Source: Billgrantia kenyensis
GTDB lineage: Bacteria; Pseudomonadota; Gammaproteobacteria; Pseudomonadales; Halomonadaceae
Direction: 5' to 3'
Assembly (NCBI RefSeq): GCF_013697085.1
Contig: NZ_JACEFT010000006.1
Location: 62,001 to 126,000, forward strand
Length of the DNA stretch: 64,000 nucleotides
The position numbers and the translations under genes were made by a program. Below are positions 9,122-17,580 of this stretch, in pieces; position 1 is the stretch's first letter; each line of letters opens with the position of its first letter. The notes beneath the pieces were generated by a model. That model made no database searches and had not been told where the DNA came from. It saw only the letters and a program-made list of their open reading frames with translations.

Positions 9122-10198
9122 ATGATATGCCCCCCAAGCTCACTGAACCGACGTATGCCCGATAGTCGCCCCATGCCACAGATCGGCCGCCACCGCCTGC
9201 CCAACCGGGTCATCCTGGCCCCCATGGCCGGCGTCACCGATCGCCCGTTCCGCCAGCTCTGCCGCCGCCTGGGGGCCGGGCTGGTGGTGGGCGAGATGGT
9301 CACGTCCGATCCGTCACTCTGGAACACGCGCAAGTCGCGCCAGCGCATGGACCATACGGGCGAACCGGGGCCACGTGCCGTGCAGATCGCCGGCGGTGAC
9401 GCCACCATGCTGGCCGAAGCAGCGCGACTTAACGCCGCACAGGGCGCCGAGATCATCGACATCAACATGGGCTGTCCGGCCAAGAAGGTCTGCAACAAGG
9501 CCGCGGGGTCGGCCCTGTTGCGCGACGAAGCGCTGGTAGCCGACATCCTCGAGTCCGTGGTGGCAGCGGTCGACGTCCCGGTGACACTCAAGATTCGTAC
9601 CGGCTGGTGTGCCGACAGCAACAATGGCGTGCGCGTGGCGCGGCTGGCCGAAGAGGCCGGCATCCAGGCCCTGTCGGTGCATGGGCGACACCGTCAACAG
9701 CGCTTCCAGGGCGAGGCGGAGTACGACACCATTGCCGCCATCAAGCAGGCAGTAGGCATTGCGGTCTTCGCCAATGGCGATATCGATTCTCCACGCAAGG
9801 CGGCCCAGGTTCTGGACTATACTGGTGCGGATGCGGTGATGGTGGGTCGTGCCGCCCAGGGCAACCCCTGGATCTTTCGCGAGATCGACCATTACCTGCG
9901 CCATGGAGCTTGCTGCGCCAAGCCCGATGCGGACGAGCGAGCCGAAGTGCTACGAGGGCACCTGCGTGCCCTGCACGGCTTCTATGGCGACTACATGGGC
10001 GTGCGTATTGCACGCAAGCATCTCGGCTGGTATCTCGCTTCCGATTCTCGCCTCGACGCCGACCGTCAACGCGAGCTGCGAGCAGCCTTCAACGCCCTGG
10101 AACTACCGAACGAACAATGTACTTTCATTGACGATCTGTTTTGCCCCGAGCACGAAGCCGAACTCGCTTGGGCAACGAATGGAACCAGTGCCGCATGA
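9122..10198 (+). CDS. dusB: tRNA-dihydrouridine synthase B
   Basis: FMN-dependent reduction of uridine in the tRNA D-loop. The protein has the TIM-barrel core APMAGVTDRPFR, the active-site NMGCPAKKVCNKAAGSAL with the catalytic Cys, and KIRTGW and GRAAQGNPW phosphate-binding segments. The first ATG (9122) has GGAGG only three bases upstream. Internal ATGs at 9155 and 9173 would give N termini closer to E. coli DusB (MPQIGRH... from 9173), so the true start is uncertain by up to 17 codons. The stop overlaps the fis start (ATGA), implying translational coupling, as in the E. coli dusB-fis operon. Confidence 0.95.
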   Translation: MICPPSSLNRRMPDSRPMPQIGRHRLPNRVILAPMAGVTDRPFRQLCRRLGAGLVVGEMVTSDPSLWNTRKSRQRMDHTGEPGPRAVQIAGGDATMLAEAARLNAAQGAEIIDINMGCPAKKVCNKAAGSALLRDEALVADILESVVAAVDVPVTLKIRTGWCADSNNGVRVARLAEEAGIQALSVHGRHRQQRFQGEAEYDTIAAIKQAVGIAVFANGDIDSPRKAAQVLDYTGADAVMVGRAAQGNPWIFREIDHYLRHGACCAKPDADERAEVLRGHLRALHGFYGDYMGVRIARKHLGWYLASDSRLDADRQRELRAAFNALELPNEQCTFIDDLFCPEHEAELAWATNGTSAA

Positions 10199-10533
10199 AC
10201 CGTGACGCCTTGAACCGCAATGCCGAACTGCCAGGCCTGGAGGGTGTACCCTGCGCCGACCTGACGGAGCAAGAGATCGCCGACCTGGTGCCGCCCCACC
10301 CGGCCGAGCAACCGCTGCGCGAAGCCGTGGAAGCTGCCATGCGCCGCTATTTCGAACACCTCGATGGCGGCACCGTAACCGACCTCTACGCCATGGTCAT
10401 GGCCGAGGTCGAGGCGCCGTTGCTGGCCAGCGTGCTGGAATACACCCAGGGTAATCAGACCCGAGCCGCCGAGATGCTCGGCCTCAATCGCGGCACGCTG
10501 CGCAAGAAGCTCAAGCAGCACGACCTGATCTGA
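10195..10533 (+). CDS. fis: Nucleoid protein Fis
   Basis: Nucleoid-associated DNA-bending protein and growth-phase regulator of rRNA/tRNA promoters. 112 residues, slightly longer than the 98 of E. coli. The C-terminal helix-turn-helix is clear: GNQTRAAEMLGL then NRGTLRKKLKQHDLI. The preceding segment EAPLLASVLEYTQ matches the Fis dimer helix. The start is the ATG overlapping the dusB stop by four bases; the open frame continues upstream but would only translate dusB in another frame. Confidence 0.96.
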   Translation: MNRDALNRNAELPGLEGVPCADLTEQEIADLVPPHPAEQPLREAVEAAMRRYFEHLDGGTVTDLYAMVMAEVEAPLLASVLEYTQGNQTRAAEMLGLNRGTLRKKLKQHDLI

Positions 10534-10605
10534 CACCGCCGGGCAGCGCCTCACCGAGCGGCCCGACCACTTACATCCACTTCCGACAGAGAGTTGCACC
10601 ACACC

Positions 10606-12186
10606 ATGGCCCAAGCCTCCCTCACCCCGGTACGCCGTGCCCTGATCAGCGTCTCCGACAAGACCGGCATCGTCGATTTCGCACGCGGCCTTTCCCAGCA
10701 CGGTGTCGAGCTGCTCTCCACCGGCGGTACCTACCGCCTGCTTCAGGAGAACGGTATCGCCGTCACCGAGGTGTCGGAGCACACCGGCTTTCCAGAAATC
10801 ATGGATGGCCGCGTCAAGACCCTGCACCCGAAAATCCATGGCGGCATACTGGGGCGCCGCGGGCAGGACGACGCGGTAATGGCCGAACACGACATCGCTC
10901 CCATCGACATGGTGGTGGTCAACCTCTACCCCTTCGCCGAGACCGTCGCCAAGCCGGACTGCACGCTGGAAGACGCCATCGAGAATATCGACATCGGCGG
11001 CCCGACCATGGTGCGCGCCTGCGCCAAGAACCATGCCTACACCGCCATCGTGGTAGATGCCGGCGACTATGACCGCGTGCTGGCGGAGATCGCCGAGGGT
11101 GGTGGCAGCGTGAGCGAGGCCACCCGCTTCGACCTGGCGGTAAAGGCCTTCGAGCATACTGCCGGCTACGACGCCGCCATCGCCGACTACCTGGGCCAGC
11201 GGGTGCCCGGCGGCGAGGACGGCTTCCCACGCACCTACAACGTGCAATTCATCAAGAAGCAGGCCATGCGCTACGGCGAGAACCCGCACCAGAGCGCGGC
11301 GTTCTACGTCGAGGCGGATGCCCGCGAGGCAAGCGTAGCCACCGCCCGCCAGCTGCAGGGCAAGGCGCTGTCGTTCAACAACGTGGCCGACACCGACGCC
11401 GCCTTCGAGTGCGTCAAGAGCTTCACCGACACTGCCTGTGTGATCGTCAAGCACGCCAACCCCTGCGGCGTGGCGGTAGGCGTCACGCCTTACGAGGCCT
11501 ACGACAAGGCCTTCGCCACCGACCCCACCAGTGCCTTCGGCGGCATCATCGCCTTCAACCGCCCGCTGGACGCCGAGACCGCCCGTGCCATCATCGACCG
11601 CCAGTTCGTCGAGGTGATCATCGCCCCCGGGGTCGACGAGGCAGCACTGGCCATCGTGGCCGAGAAGCAGAACGTGCGCCTGCTCGACGTCGGCGACAGC
11701 TGGCCCGGCGAGCGCGAGCATGCCCACGACTTCAAGCGCGTCACTGGTGGCCTGCTGGTGCAGGACCGCGACCTGGGCATGGTCGGTCGCGACGAGCTGA
11801 CCGTAGTCAGCGAGCGAGTGCCCAGCGAGCAGGAGATGCGCGACCTGGCGTTCGCCTGGAAGGTGGCCAAGTACGTCAAGTCCAACGCCATCGTCTACGC
11901 CAAGGAGGGACAGACCGTCGGCGTCGGCGCTGGTCAGATGAGCCGCGTCTATTCAGCCAGGATCGCCGGCATAAAGGCTGCCGACGAGGGCCTCTCCGTG
12001 CCCGGCTCGGTGATGGCCTCGGACGCCTTCTTCCCCTTCCGCGACGGCATCGATGCCGCGGCGGCGGCCGGCATCACCGCGGTGATCCAACCCGGCGGCT
12101 CCATGCGCGACCAGGAAGTGATCGACGCCGCCAACGAGGCGGGCATTGCCATGGTATTTACCGGCATGCGCCACTTTAGACATTGA
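10606..12186 (+). CDS. purH: Bifunctional AICAR formyltransferase / IMP cyclohydrolase
   Basis: Last two steps of purine synthesis: AICAR to FAICAR using 10-formyl-tetrahydrofolate, then cyclisation to IMP. 526 residues, usual length. The N-terminal MGS-like IMP cyclohydrolase domain starts [12 protein letters not shown], and the C-terminal transformylase domain has KHANPCG and [15 protein letters not shown] 10606 is preferred over an in-frame TTG 12 bases earlier. In many relatives purD follows; here the next gene is the oppositely oriented gabD, and purH ends at its own terminator. Confidence 0.97.
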   Translation: MAQASLTPVRRALISVSDKTGIVDFARGLSQHGVELLSTGGTYRLLQENGIAVTEVSEHTGFPEIMDGRVKTLHPKIHGGILGRRGQDDAVMAEHDIAPIDMVVVNLYPFAETVAKPDCTLEDAIENIDIGGPTMVRACAKNHAYTAIVVDAGDYDRVLAEIAEGGGSVSEATRFDLAVKAFEHTAGYDAAIADYLGQRVPGGEDGFPRTYNVQFIKKQAMRYGENPHQSAAFYVEADAREASVATARQLQGKALSFNNVADTDAAFECVKSFTDTACVIVKHANPCGVAVGVTPYEAYDKAFATDPTSAFGGIIAFNRPLDAETARAIIDRQFVEVIIAPGVDEAALAIVAEKQNVRLLDVGDSWPGEREHAHDFKRVTGGLLVQDRDLGMVGRDELTVVSERVPSEQEMRDLAFAWKVAKYVKSNAIVYAKEGQTVGVGAGQMSRVYSARIAGIKAADEGLSVPGSVMASDAFFPFRDGIDAAAAAGITAVIQPGGSMRDQEVIDAANEAGIAMVFTGMRHFRH

Positions 12187-12268
12187 AAACGCTGGATCTC
12201 GGTCATGCGTCGTTGAAAGTCGCCTAGCCTGACCATCGCCCAGCCGTCTTCTCCAGCAAGTCAGTTAC

Positions 12269-12304
12269 GACAACCCCATCGCTCATGACCGATGGGGTTG
12301 TCTT
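12269..12304 (+). terminator. Terminator hairpin after purH
   Basis: A perfect 13-bp stem GACAACCCCATCG/CGATGGGGTTGTC (12269-12281 and 12290-12302) with an 8-nt loop is followed by TTATGCC. Confidence 0.75.
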
Positions 12305-12319
12305 ATGCCATCTACCTCG

Positions 12320-12440
12320 AGAAACGGTGCGAGCGAAGGTTAGACAAGGCGAAAACTGGCGAAGAAGGTGAGCTTACTGGGGTAAGTGAGCATTCTGAAC
12401 CAGTTTTCAACGCCGTATGGCCGAGCGCAGCCCGTTTCTT
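12320..12440. repeat. Folded intergenic repeat-like element (nested inverted repeats)
   Basis: About 121 bp that folds on itself. Outer arms are AGAAACGG (12320-12327) and CCGTTTCT (from 12432), middle arms GAAAACTGG (12351-12359) and CCAGTTTTC (12400-12408), inner CTTAC/GTAAG (12373-12377 and 12382-12386). It fills the gap between the purH terminator and the gabD stop codon, which it touches. The layout resembles the palindromic intergenic repeats dispersed in Halomonas-type genomes. Family membership is an inference because only one copy is in this window. Confidence 0.55.
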
Positions 12441-13896
12441 AACCAAGATCGATGCAGAGGTACTTGGTTTCGAGGAACTCCTCTATCCCCTGGTGACCGC
12501 CCTCGCGTCCGAGACCCGAGGCCTTGACGCCGCCGAACGGCGCCGTGGTATTGGAGATGAGCCCGGTATTGATACCCACCATGCCGTACTCCAGGGCATC
12601 GGCGACCCGCCATACCCGGCCCAGATCGCGCGAGTAGAAGTAGGAAGCAAGACCATACTCGGTATCGTTGGCCATCTGTACGGCATCCTCCTCATCCTCG
12701 AAGGGAAACACCGCTGCCAGGGGGCCAAAGGTCTCCTCCTGGGCCACCTTCATGTCAGCGTTGGCGAAGCTGATCAGGGTCGGGGTGAAGAAGTTGCCCC
12801 CCAGTGGATGAGGGTTCCCGCCCAGCAGCAGCTCCGCGCCCTTGTCGACGGCGTCATGCACGTGCTCGCTGACCTTGGCCACCGCCTTGTCGTCGATCAG
12901 CGGGCCGATGTTGATGTCCGGCTCGGTGCCGTCACCCACCTTGAGCTCGCTGTTCATCGCCACCGCCAGCTTTTCGCAGAAGGCGTTGATCACGCTCGAC
13001 TGCACCAGGAAGCGATTGGTGCAGATGCAGGTCTGGCCGGCATTGCGGAACTTGGCCGCCATCGCACCCTCCACCGCCGCGTCCAGGTCGGCATCCTCGA
13101 AGACGATGAACGGCGCATTGCCGCCCAGTTCCAGCGAGATTTTCTGGATATGCCGGGAAGCCTGCGACATCAGCTGGCGCCCGACCTCGGTGGAGCCGGT
13201 AAAGGTAATCTTGCGCACCAGCGGCGATTCCGTCATTGCCGAGGCGATCTCGCTGGCACGGCCCGGCACCACGTTGAACACACCACGCGGGACCCCGGCA
13301 CGCTCGGCCAGCAGCGCCATCGCCGTCGCCGAGAACGGGGTCTGGCTGGCCGGCTTGATGACGATGGTACAGCCGGCGGCCAGCGCTGCGCCGGCCTTGC
13401 GGGTAATCATGGCGGCGGGGAAGTTCCAGGGCGTGATCGCGCCCACCACTCCCACCGGTTGCTTGGTGATCACGATTCGCTGGTTGGGCTTGGCCGCCGG
13501 AATGGTCTCGCCATAGACCCGCCTTGCCTCCTCGGCAAACCAGCGCAGGAAGCTCGCGGCGTAGGCGATCTCCCCCGCGGCTTCCTTGAGCGGCTTGCCC
13601 TGCTCGTGAGTCATGATCCTCGCCAGGTCATCCTGATGCTCGAACATCAGGTCGTGCCACTTCATCAGGATATCGGCACGCTCCTGAGCAGTCAGAGAGC
13701 GCCAGCCGACCAGCGCCGCATCAGCCGCGGCAATGGCGCGCTCGGTCTCGGCACGCCCGAGCCGCGGCACGGTACCGAAGACCTCACCGGTCGCCGGATT
13801 GACGACTTCGATCTGCTCTCCGCTGTCCGCGGCGACCCAGCTACCATCAATGTAGGCAAACGGACAATAGAGCTGTGTTTCCTTGAGGGCTTCCAT
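12439..13896 (-). CDS. gabD: NAD(P)-dependent succinate-semialdehyde dehydrogenase
   Basis: Oxidises succinate semialdehyde to succinate in the GABA shunt. 485 residues, typical length. Aldehyde dehydrogenase signatures include PWNFPAAMITRK (cofactor binding), LELGGNAPF with general-base Glu256, and GQTCICTNR with catalytic Cys290. The CIC context and overall length favour GabD over other semialdehyde dehydrogenases. AGGAGAG lies upstream of the ATG. No gabT or gabP neighbour is visible, so it is a solitary gene and the exact aldehyde is inferred from family resemblance. Confidence 0.9.
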   Translation of the reverse strand: MEALKETQLYCPFAYIDGSWVAADSGEQIEVVNPATGEVFGTVPRLGRAETERAIAAADAALVGWRSLTAQERADILMKWHDLMFEHQDDLARIMTHEQGKPLKEAAGEIAYAASFLRWFAEEARRVYGETIPAAKPNQRIVITKQPVGVVGAITPWNFPAAMITRKAGAALAAGCTIVIKPASQTPFSATAMALLAERAGVPRGVFNVVPGRASEIASAMTESPLVRKITFTGSTEVGRQLMSQASRHIQKISLELGGNAPFIVFEDADLDAAVEGAMAAKFRNAGQTCICTNRFLVQSSVINAFCEKLAVAMNSELKVGDGTEPDINIGPLIDDKAVAKVSEHVHDAVDKGAELLLGGNPHPLGGNFFTPTLISFANADMKVAQEETFGPLAAVFPFEDEEDAVQMANDTEYGLASYFYSRDLGRVWRVADALEYGMVGINTGLISNTTAPFGGVKASGLGREGGHQGIEEFLETKYLCIDLG

Positions 13897-13962
13897 GTTG
13901 TCTCTCCTGGCCTTCGCGGGCCTGTATCCAAGTCGGGTGGTATTGCGTCGAGCCCTGCCCGG

Positions 13963-14280
13963 TCACTGCGCCTCGATAGTGGGCTGCTCGGGGACTCCCT
14001 CGGGAATGCCTTCCTGGGCAGGTGGCATCAGCAGGGCGTTGAGTATCGCAAGTATCAGCACCAGCGCGATGGCTAGCCAACAGAAGGCACGGCCGATGTA
14101 ACGATCGGGCTGGCGGCGAATCTGTCGCAGTCCCATCACGGCAAAAATCGCAGCGGCGATGTTCAGTGGCGGCAGGCTGCCCTGGAACAGCAGGGCGATG
14201 AGTGCCGTGACGATAGCGGTCATGGCCCACGGCGCATAGCGTCGCCGCGGCGATTCAGAGGGGGAGCTGTCGCGTTCCAA
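13963..14280 (-). CDS. Small two-helix membrane protein, DUF4190-like
   Basis: 105-residue unrecognised protein with two hydrophobic helices (about 20-40 and 65-85) separated by a basic RQIRRQPDRYIGRA loop, and a Pro/Glu-rich tail. This two-TM, basic-loop layout resembles DUF4190-type integral membrane proteins, but that is pattern resemblance only. The start taken is TTG with an AGAGAG upstream; an ATG at codon 20 (14223) would remove the charged N terminus. It lies 66 bp upstream of gabD on the same strand. Confidence 0.6.
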   Translation of the reverse strand: MERDSSPSESPRRRYAPWAMTAIVTALIALLFQGSLPPLNIAAAIFAVMGLRQIRRQPDRYIGRAFCWLAIALVLILAILNALLMPPAQEGIPEGVPEQPTIEAQ

Positions 14281-14627
14281 CGAGTCGTCTCTCTCAGTCT
14301 AAAAAGCATCAAGGCTCCATGCTAAGCGCAAAGGCCCCCTGCCACCAACCTGTTCCATTGCTACAAGAAGCATAGGCGCAACTGCAGCACGACACCGGTG
14401 GCGGCCATCGATAGTGAGAAACAATCTTATCCTCATGCTAGGCTGACGACGCCATGGGGTCCAGCAGCAAAGGGGCACGCCCTTCAAAGTCGGGAGTGTA
14501 GAGGCCACCCTGTGGCTTGCCACGCTCTTTGTAAAATAGCGTATCATGCAAGCCACTTATCACAGTGCCAGTCATCTGGGATACCGACTTTTCAGGCAGG
14601 TGCGGCAAACGGACGGAGGGTATGACG
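14281..14627. other. Intergenic region, no gene seen
   Basis: About 350 bp between two divergent genes. I see no convincing ORF or RNA gene. A weak promoter toward the MBL gene may be TTGCCA (14517-14522) with TATCAT (14542-14547), spacer 19. Base composition starts to drop here, marking the edge of the lower-GC block. Confidence 0.4.
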
Positions 14628-15356
14628 ATGGCGGTTCTGACAATGCTGGGGGTTGGTCACTCGGAGGCGATCGATCATTGGAACAATAACGCCATGATCA
14701 CGGCTAATGGCCGTCGCCTGCTGATAGATGCAGGCTACACCATTAAGTTTGCACTTCAAGATCAGGGGCTTACACCAGAAGATATCCATGCGATTTTCAT
14801 AACGCATGTTCACGCCGATCACTGCTTTGGCCTGGAACGCCTGGCCTATGAATGCCGCTTCCGCTATGGAACCAAGCCCACTCTGATCCTGCCGCCAGGT
14901 GTCCACGATGAGCTCTGGGAACATACGTTGAAAGGTGTCATGGGGCAATTAGGCGAGGGGCCAGCGAATCTTACAGACTTCTTTGATCTGATAATCCTCG
15001 AGGACCACCGGTTTGAGTTCGAAGGTGTTTCCCTGGAAATCTTTCAGAACCACCACACCCCCGAAAAGCCCTCTTTTGGCCTGTTTATCAATGAAAATCT
15101 GTTATATAGCGGTGACACAAGAGCAATCCCTGACATCGTTATTCCACGCGCACCCAAGGTGATTCTGCATGACTGCACCCTGACAGACTACAACCCGGTT
15201 CACGCTTCTACCCAGGAATTGATAGAAAGCTATCCGGCAGCCCTGCGAGAGCGAATGTACCTGATGAGCTACGAAGATCATTTCAAGCAACATCAGGACG
15301 AAGTGACACGAGAATTTGCTGGATTCGCTCGCCAAGGGCAGGAGTTTGCTCTGTGA
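14628..15356 (+). CDS. MBL-fold metallo-hydrolase (RNase Z-like), unknown substrate
   Basis: 242-residue metallo-beta-lactamase-fold protein. The dinuclear metal site is complete: THVHADH (H60, H62, D64, H65), a following His pair (H142/H143), the bridging Asp in YSGDTR (D163) and a late His (H218 in YEDHFKQH). It has no signal peptide, so it is cytoplasmic. The pattern is closest to RNase Z/phosphodiesterase-type MBL proteins; the substrate is not predictable from sequence. ATG 14628 has GGAGG eight bases upstream; ATG 14622 lies too close to it. Its stop overlaps the next gene's GTG start (GTGA), so the two are translationally coupled. Confidence 0.85.
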   Translation: MAVLTMLGVGHSEAIDHWNNNAMITANGRRLLIDAGYTIKFALQDQGLTPEDIHAIFITHVHADHCFGLERLAYECRFRYGTKPTLILPPGVHDELWEHTLKGVMGQLGEGPANLTDFFDLIILEDHRFEFEGVSLEIFQNHHTPEKPSFGLFINENLLYSGDTRAIPDIVIPRAPKVILHDCTLTDYNPVHASTQELIESYPAALRERMYLMSYEDHFKQHQDEVTREFAGFARQGQEFAL

Positions 15357-17050
15357 GTGGAGCGACGACTCGGGCAGTGATTCTCCATTCCGACACCGAA
15401 GCTGGGCGCTTTATTGTCCTCCTGACCGAGAATGGCGACCTGGCATGCAGCCACTGGCGAACCTTCCAGCAGGCAGGGTTTCCATCGGTAACGGTTGGGC
15501 AGGCATTTGAAGTGCGGCTGGGCATGGATCCACGAGACGGAGCGACCCCGAGGGTTCATGAAGTCTTGGGAGAAGTGGAACTGGCCGAGGCAGAGCGGAA
15601 CTGGTACGGCGTGACGGTAAGGGGCATGTCCGATGCCAACCGTCAGCCTCTGTCTTCGGCGAAGATGGCAGCGGAGCTGACCGAGCTACCAGGTATCAAG
15701 GTGTTTGCCAACCAGGAGCTGGACTGCTGTGAGTTTTCCGACATGCTGCTGGATGGCTCGGTAGTACTGGCAAACTGTCGTATACGCAGTGACTTTCGCT
15801 GGCTCAATACACGAGTCAAGGGTGGGCTCTGGTTTCTGAATTGTATATTCGAAGGACATTTCAGCATCAAGGGGAGCCACCTGGATCACAGCGCCATACT
15901 GTTTGGCTGCGACTTTGGAGGGGCCGGCGGAATATCCTTCCGGGGGCTCAGAGCATGTTCCCTGCTGGTGGAGTACGGAACACGGGGCAGCAAGGACATG
16001 CTCTGGCTGAACGAGATGTCCTTGAGCGGGTGCCTCGCCCTGAACGGCACCTTCGAGGCCCCTGTTCAAATCCTGGCCCGGCAGGATGACGTGCCGGTCA
16101 ACCAGGAACCTGGGCTTGGAGCCGTCTACATCGGACGCCAGAGCTACAAGGCAGAACGGCTCAGCAATAACTGTTTCCCTGCCCTGTCCATCGACGGCTA
16201 CGACGTCGAGGGAGCCATAGAGATTCATCATGCAAAGACCGACAGTCTCACGCTGTCGTCGCTGAGGATGGGCCAGTTGACGATGGTCAGCTGCGAAATA
16301 GGCCGGGATCTCTGGCTTGACCGGCTGGAGGTGTGCGACCTGGACCAGGGTATCTCGGTGCATGATACCTATATCGGCCGCTATTTTCGGATTTCCGGCG
16401 AATCGCTCCAAGGCAGGCTGAGCCTGGCCGGCTCGTCTGTCGGCCAGGCTTGGCAAGTGGAGCTTTCACAGCCGGAGAAGGGCACACCCAGCCTCGAGAT
16501 GGAACGTTTTCATGCCCAGCAGGCCTGGTTTGATCCGATACGCCTGATTTATGGCCAAACTCCCCTGCGCAGATTCATCACGCCACCGCCTTTTGGCTTG
16601 CTGGCTCGCGCCCACTTACGCTCTCCATCGGCCGAAGACAGCCGCCATCTGGCAGAGGCATATACCCGGTTCAAGAACTGGCTGGCGGAATCAGGGTATC
16701 TACGGGAGGAGGACCATGCCTTCTTCTATATGCGTCATTACAAAGAAACGAAACGGACCCAGAGAATGCTGCTTGGGGGTGTATTTGGCTGGGGCATTCG
16801 ATTAAGAAACATCATCGCCTCTGCATTCATGCTAATTTGTCTTTTTGCAACACTTTACAGCATCGTGCAACTGGATCTTCCAGAAAGCGCGATGCTCAGC
16901 ATACAAGCATTTATCGGCATATTTTTTGGCCACTGGCCGGAATATCCTGTTATTGGCAGTCTCTCTTTCCTGGTGACACTACAGTCAATGACGGGCGTCT
17001 TGTTCGTAACGGTGCTGGTAGGCGCTTATATTCGAAAACTCTTGAGATAA
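15353..17050 (+). CDS. Cold-shock-like / beta-helix / two-TM channel-like protein
   Basis: 565-residue protein of unusual architecture. Residues about 8-75 resemble an OB-fold cold-shock domain (GRFIVLLTENGDLACSH, then GFPSVTVGQAFEV). Residues about 115-430 are a long run of short beta-strand units resembling a degenerate pentapeptide/right-handed beta-helix. A linker (about 430-480: EAYTRFKNWLAESGYLREED) like that of pentapeptide-channel proteins leads to TM1 (486-507), a re-entrant-like loop and TM2 (538-560). The loop reads FFGHWPEYP (524-532) where potassium channels have TxGYGD, so selectivity is not predictable. GTG start overlaps the MBL stop. Base composition is lower in GC than flanking core genes. 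Function unknown. Confidence 0.8.
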   Translation: MSGATTRAVILHSDTEAGRFIVLLTENGDLACSHWRTFQQAGFPSVTVGQAFEVRLGMDPRDGATPRVHEVLGEVELAEAERNWYGVTVRGMSDANRQPLSSAKMAAELTELPGIKVFANQELDCCEFSDMLLDGSVVLANCRIRSDFRWLNTRVKGGLWFLNCIFEGHFSIKGSHLDHSAILFGCDFGGAGGISFRGLRACSLLVEYGTRGSKDMLWLNEMSLSGCLALNGTFEAPVQILARQDDVPVNQEPGLGAVYIGRQSYKAERLSNNCFPALSIDGYDVEGAIEIHHAKTDSLTLSSLRMGQLTMVSCEIGRDLWLDRLEVCDLDQGISVHDTYIGRYFRISGESLQGRLSLAGSSVGQAWQVELSQPEKGTPSLEMERFHAQQAWFDPIRLIYGQTPLRRFITPPPFGLLARAHLRSPSAEDSRHLAEAYTRFKNWLAESGYLREEDHAFFYMRHYKETKRTQRMLLGGVFGWGIRLRNIIASAFMLICLFATLYSIVQLDLPESAMLSIQAFIGIFFGHWPEYPVIGSLSFLVTLQSMTGVLFVTVLVGAYIRKLLR

Positions 17051-17055
17051 AAGCC

Positions 17056-17580
17056 ATGTGGTATTTATGCGGAGTAGGAAGCAACATACAGCCTGAAGAC
17101 AATCTACCTGCCGCCATCATCGATCTGGTGAGGCAGCATGGCACTCTTCGGGTTTCGTCTGTGATCCGCACCTGTCCCGAAGGCATAGATACACCGAATG
17201 AATTTTTAAATGCATTGGTAATATTTTACTCTGACCTCGACCCACAAGCGCTCAAGCAAGAGCTCAATAATCTCGAAGAGCGCCTGGGCCGGGACCGCTC
17301 CAACCCACTCAGCAGCCATGCGGATCGTACAATTGACGTTGACATCCTTGAAGCCAGCCCAACGGGCTCATTCATGGGCGATAAAATAAAGGAGAGCTAC
17401 TACCGTGAGCTATTTTTTGGCAGACATCGGCAAGCAACCGCAAGTTTGACGTTACAAGGCCAAGCCTTAGGTCAATCGCCGGCCACCGTCTACCGGAATC
17501 AGCGCAGCAGTCATGAAGTCGTTGTCGAGCAAAGCGAGCAATTGGAGCACGACACTATTAAACCCACCTTCCCAGGGTAG
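17056..17580 (+). CDS. FolK-like pterin pyrophosphokinase homologue
   Basis: 174-residue relative of 6-hydroxymethyl-7,8-dihydropterin pyrophosphokinase. Seen: N-terminal VGSNIQPEDNL, middle NEFLNALVIF...LNNLEERLGRDR and RTIDVDIL (91-98), the family's Asp-pair motif that binds Mg-ATP. After that the C terminus (99-174) departs from standard FolK, ending with an LGQSPATVYRN stretch and an acidic tail. It may be an alternative pterin kinase rather than the housekeeping folate enzyme. It begins six bases after the channel gene and its last 114 bases overlap the 3' end of folM on the other strand. GC is low (single lines counted by hand give about 45-55%). Confidence 0.75.
   Translation: MWYLCGVGSNIQPEDNLPAAIIDLVRQHGTLRVSSVIRTCPEGIDTPNEFLNALVIFYSDLDPQALKQELNNLEERLGRDRSNPLSSHADRTIDVDILEASPTGSFMGDKIKESYYRELFFGRHRQATASLTLQGQALGQSPATVYRNQRSSHEVVVEQSEQLEHDTIKPTFPG

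Noticed and set aside
12292..14076. 594-codon plus-strand open frame
   Set aside because: Antisense to gabD and the small membrane gene; no recognisable motif.
14281..14627. Riboswitch upstream of the MBL gene
   Set aside because: No conserved core (preQ1, molybdenum cofactor or tetrahydrofolate type) could be recognised by eye.
14628..17580. Known anti-phage system such as CBASS or Thoeris
   Set aside because: No nucleotidyltransferase, TIR or other diagnostic sensor domain is present; the MBL and channel proteins alone are not diagnostic.
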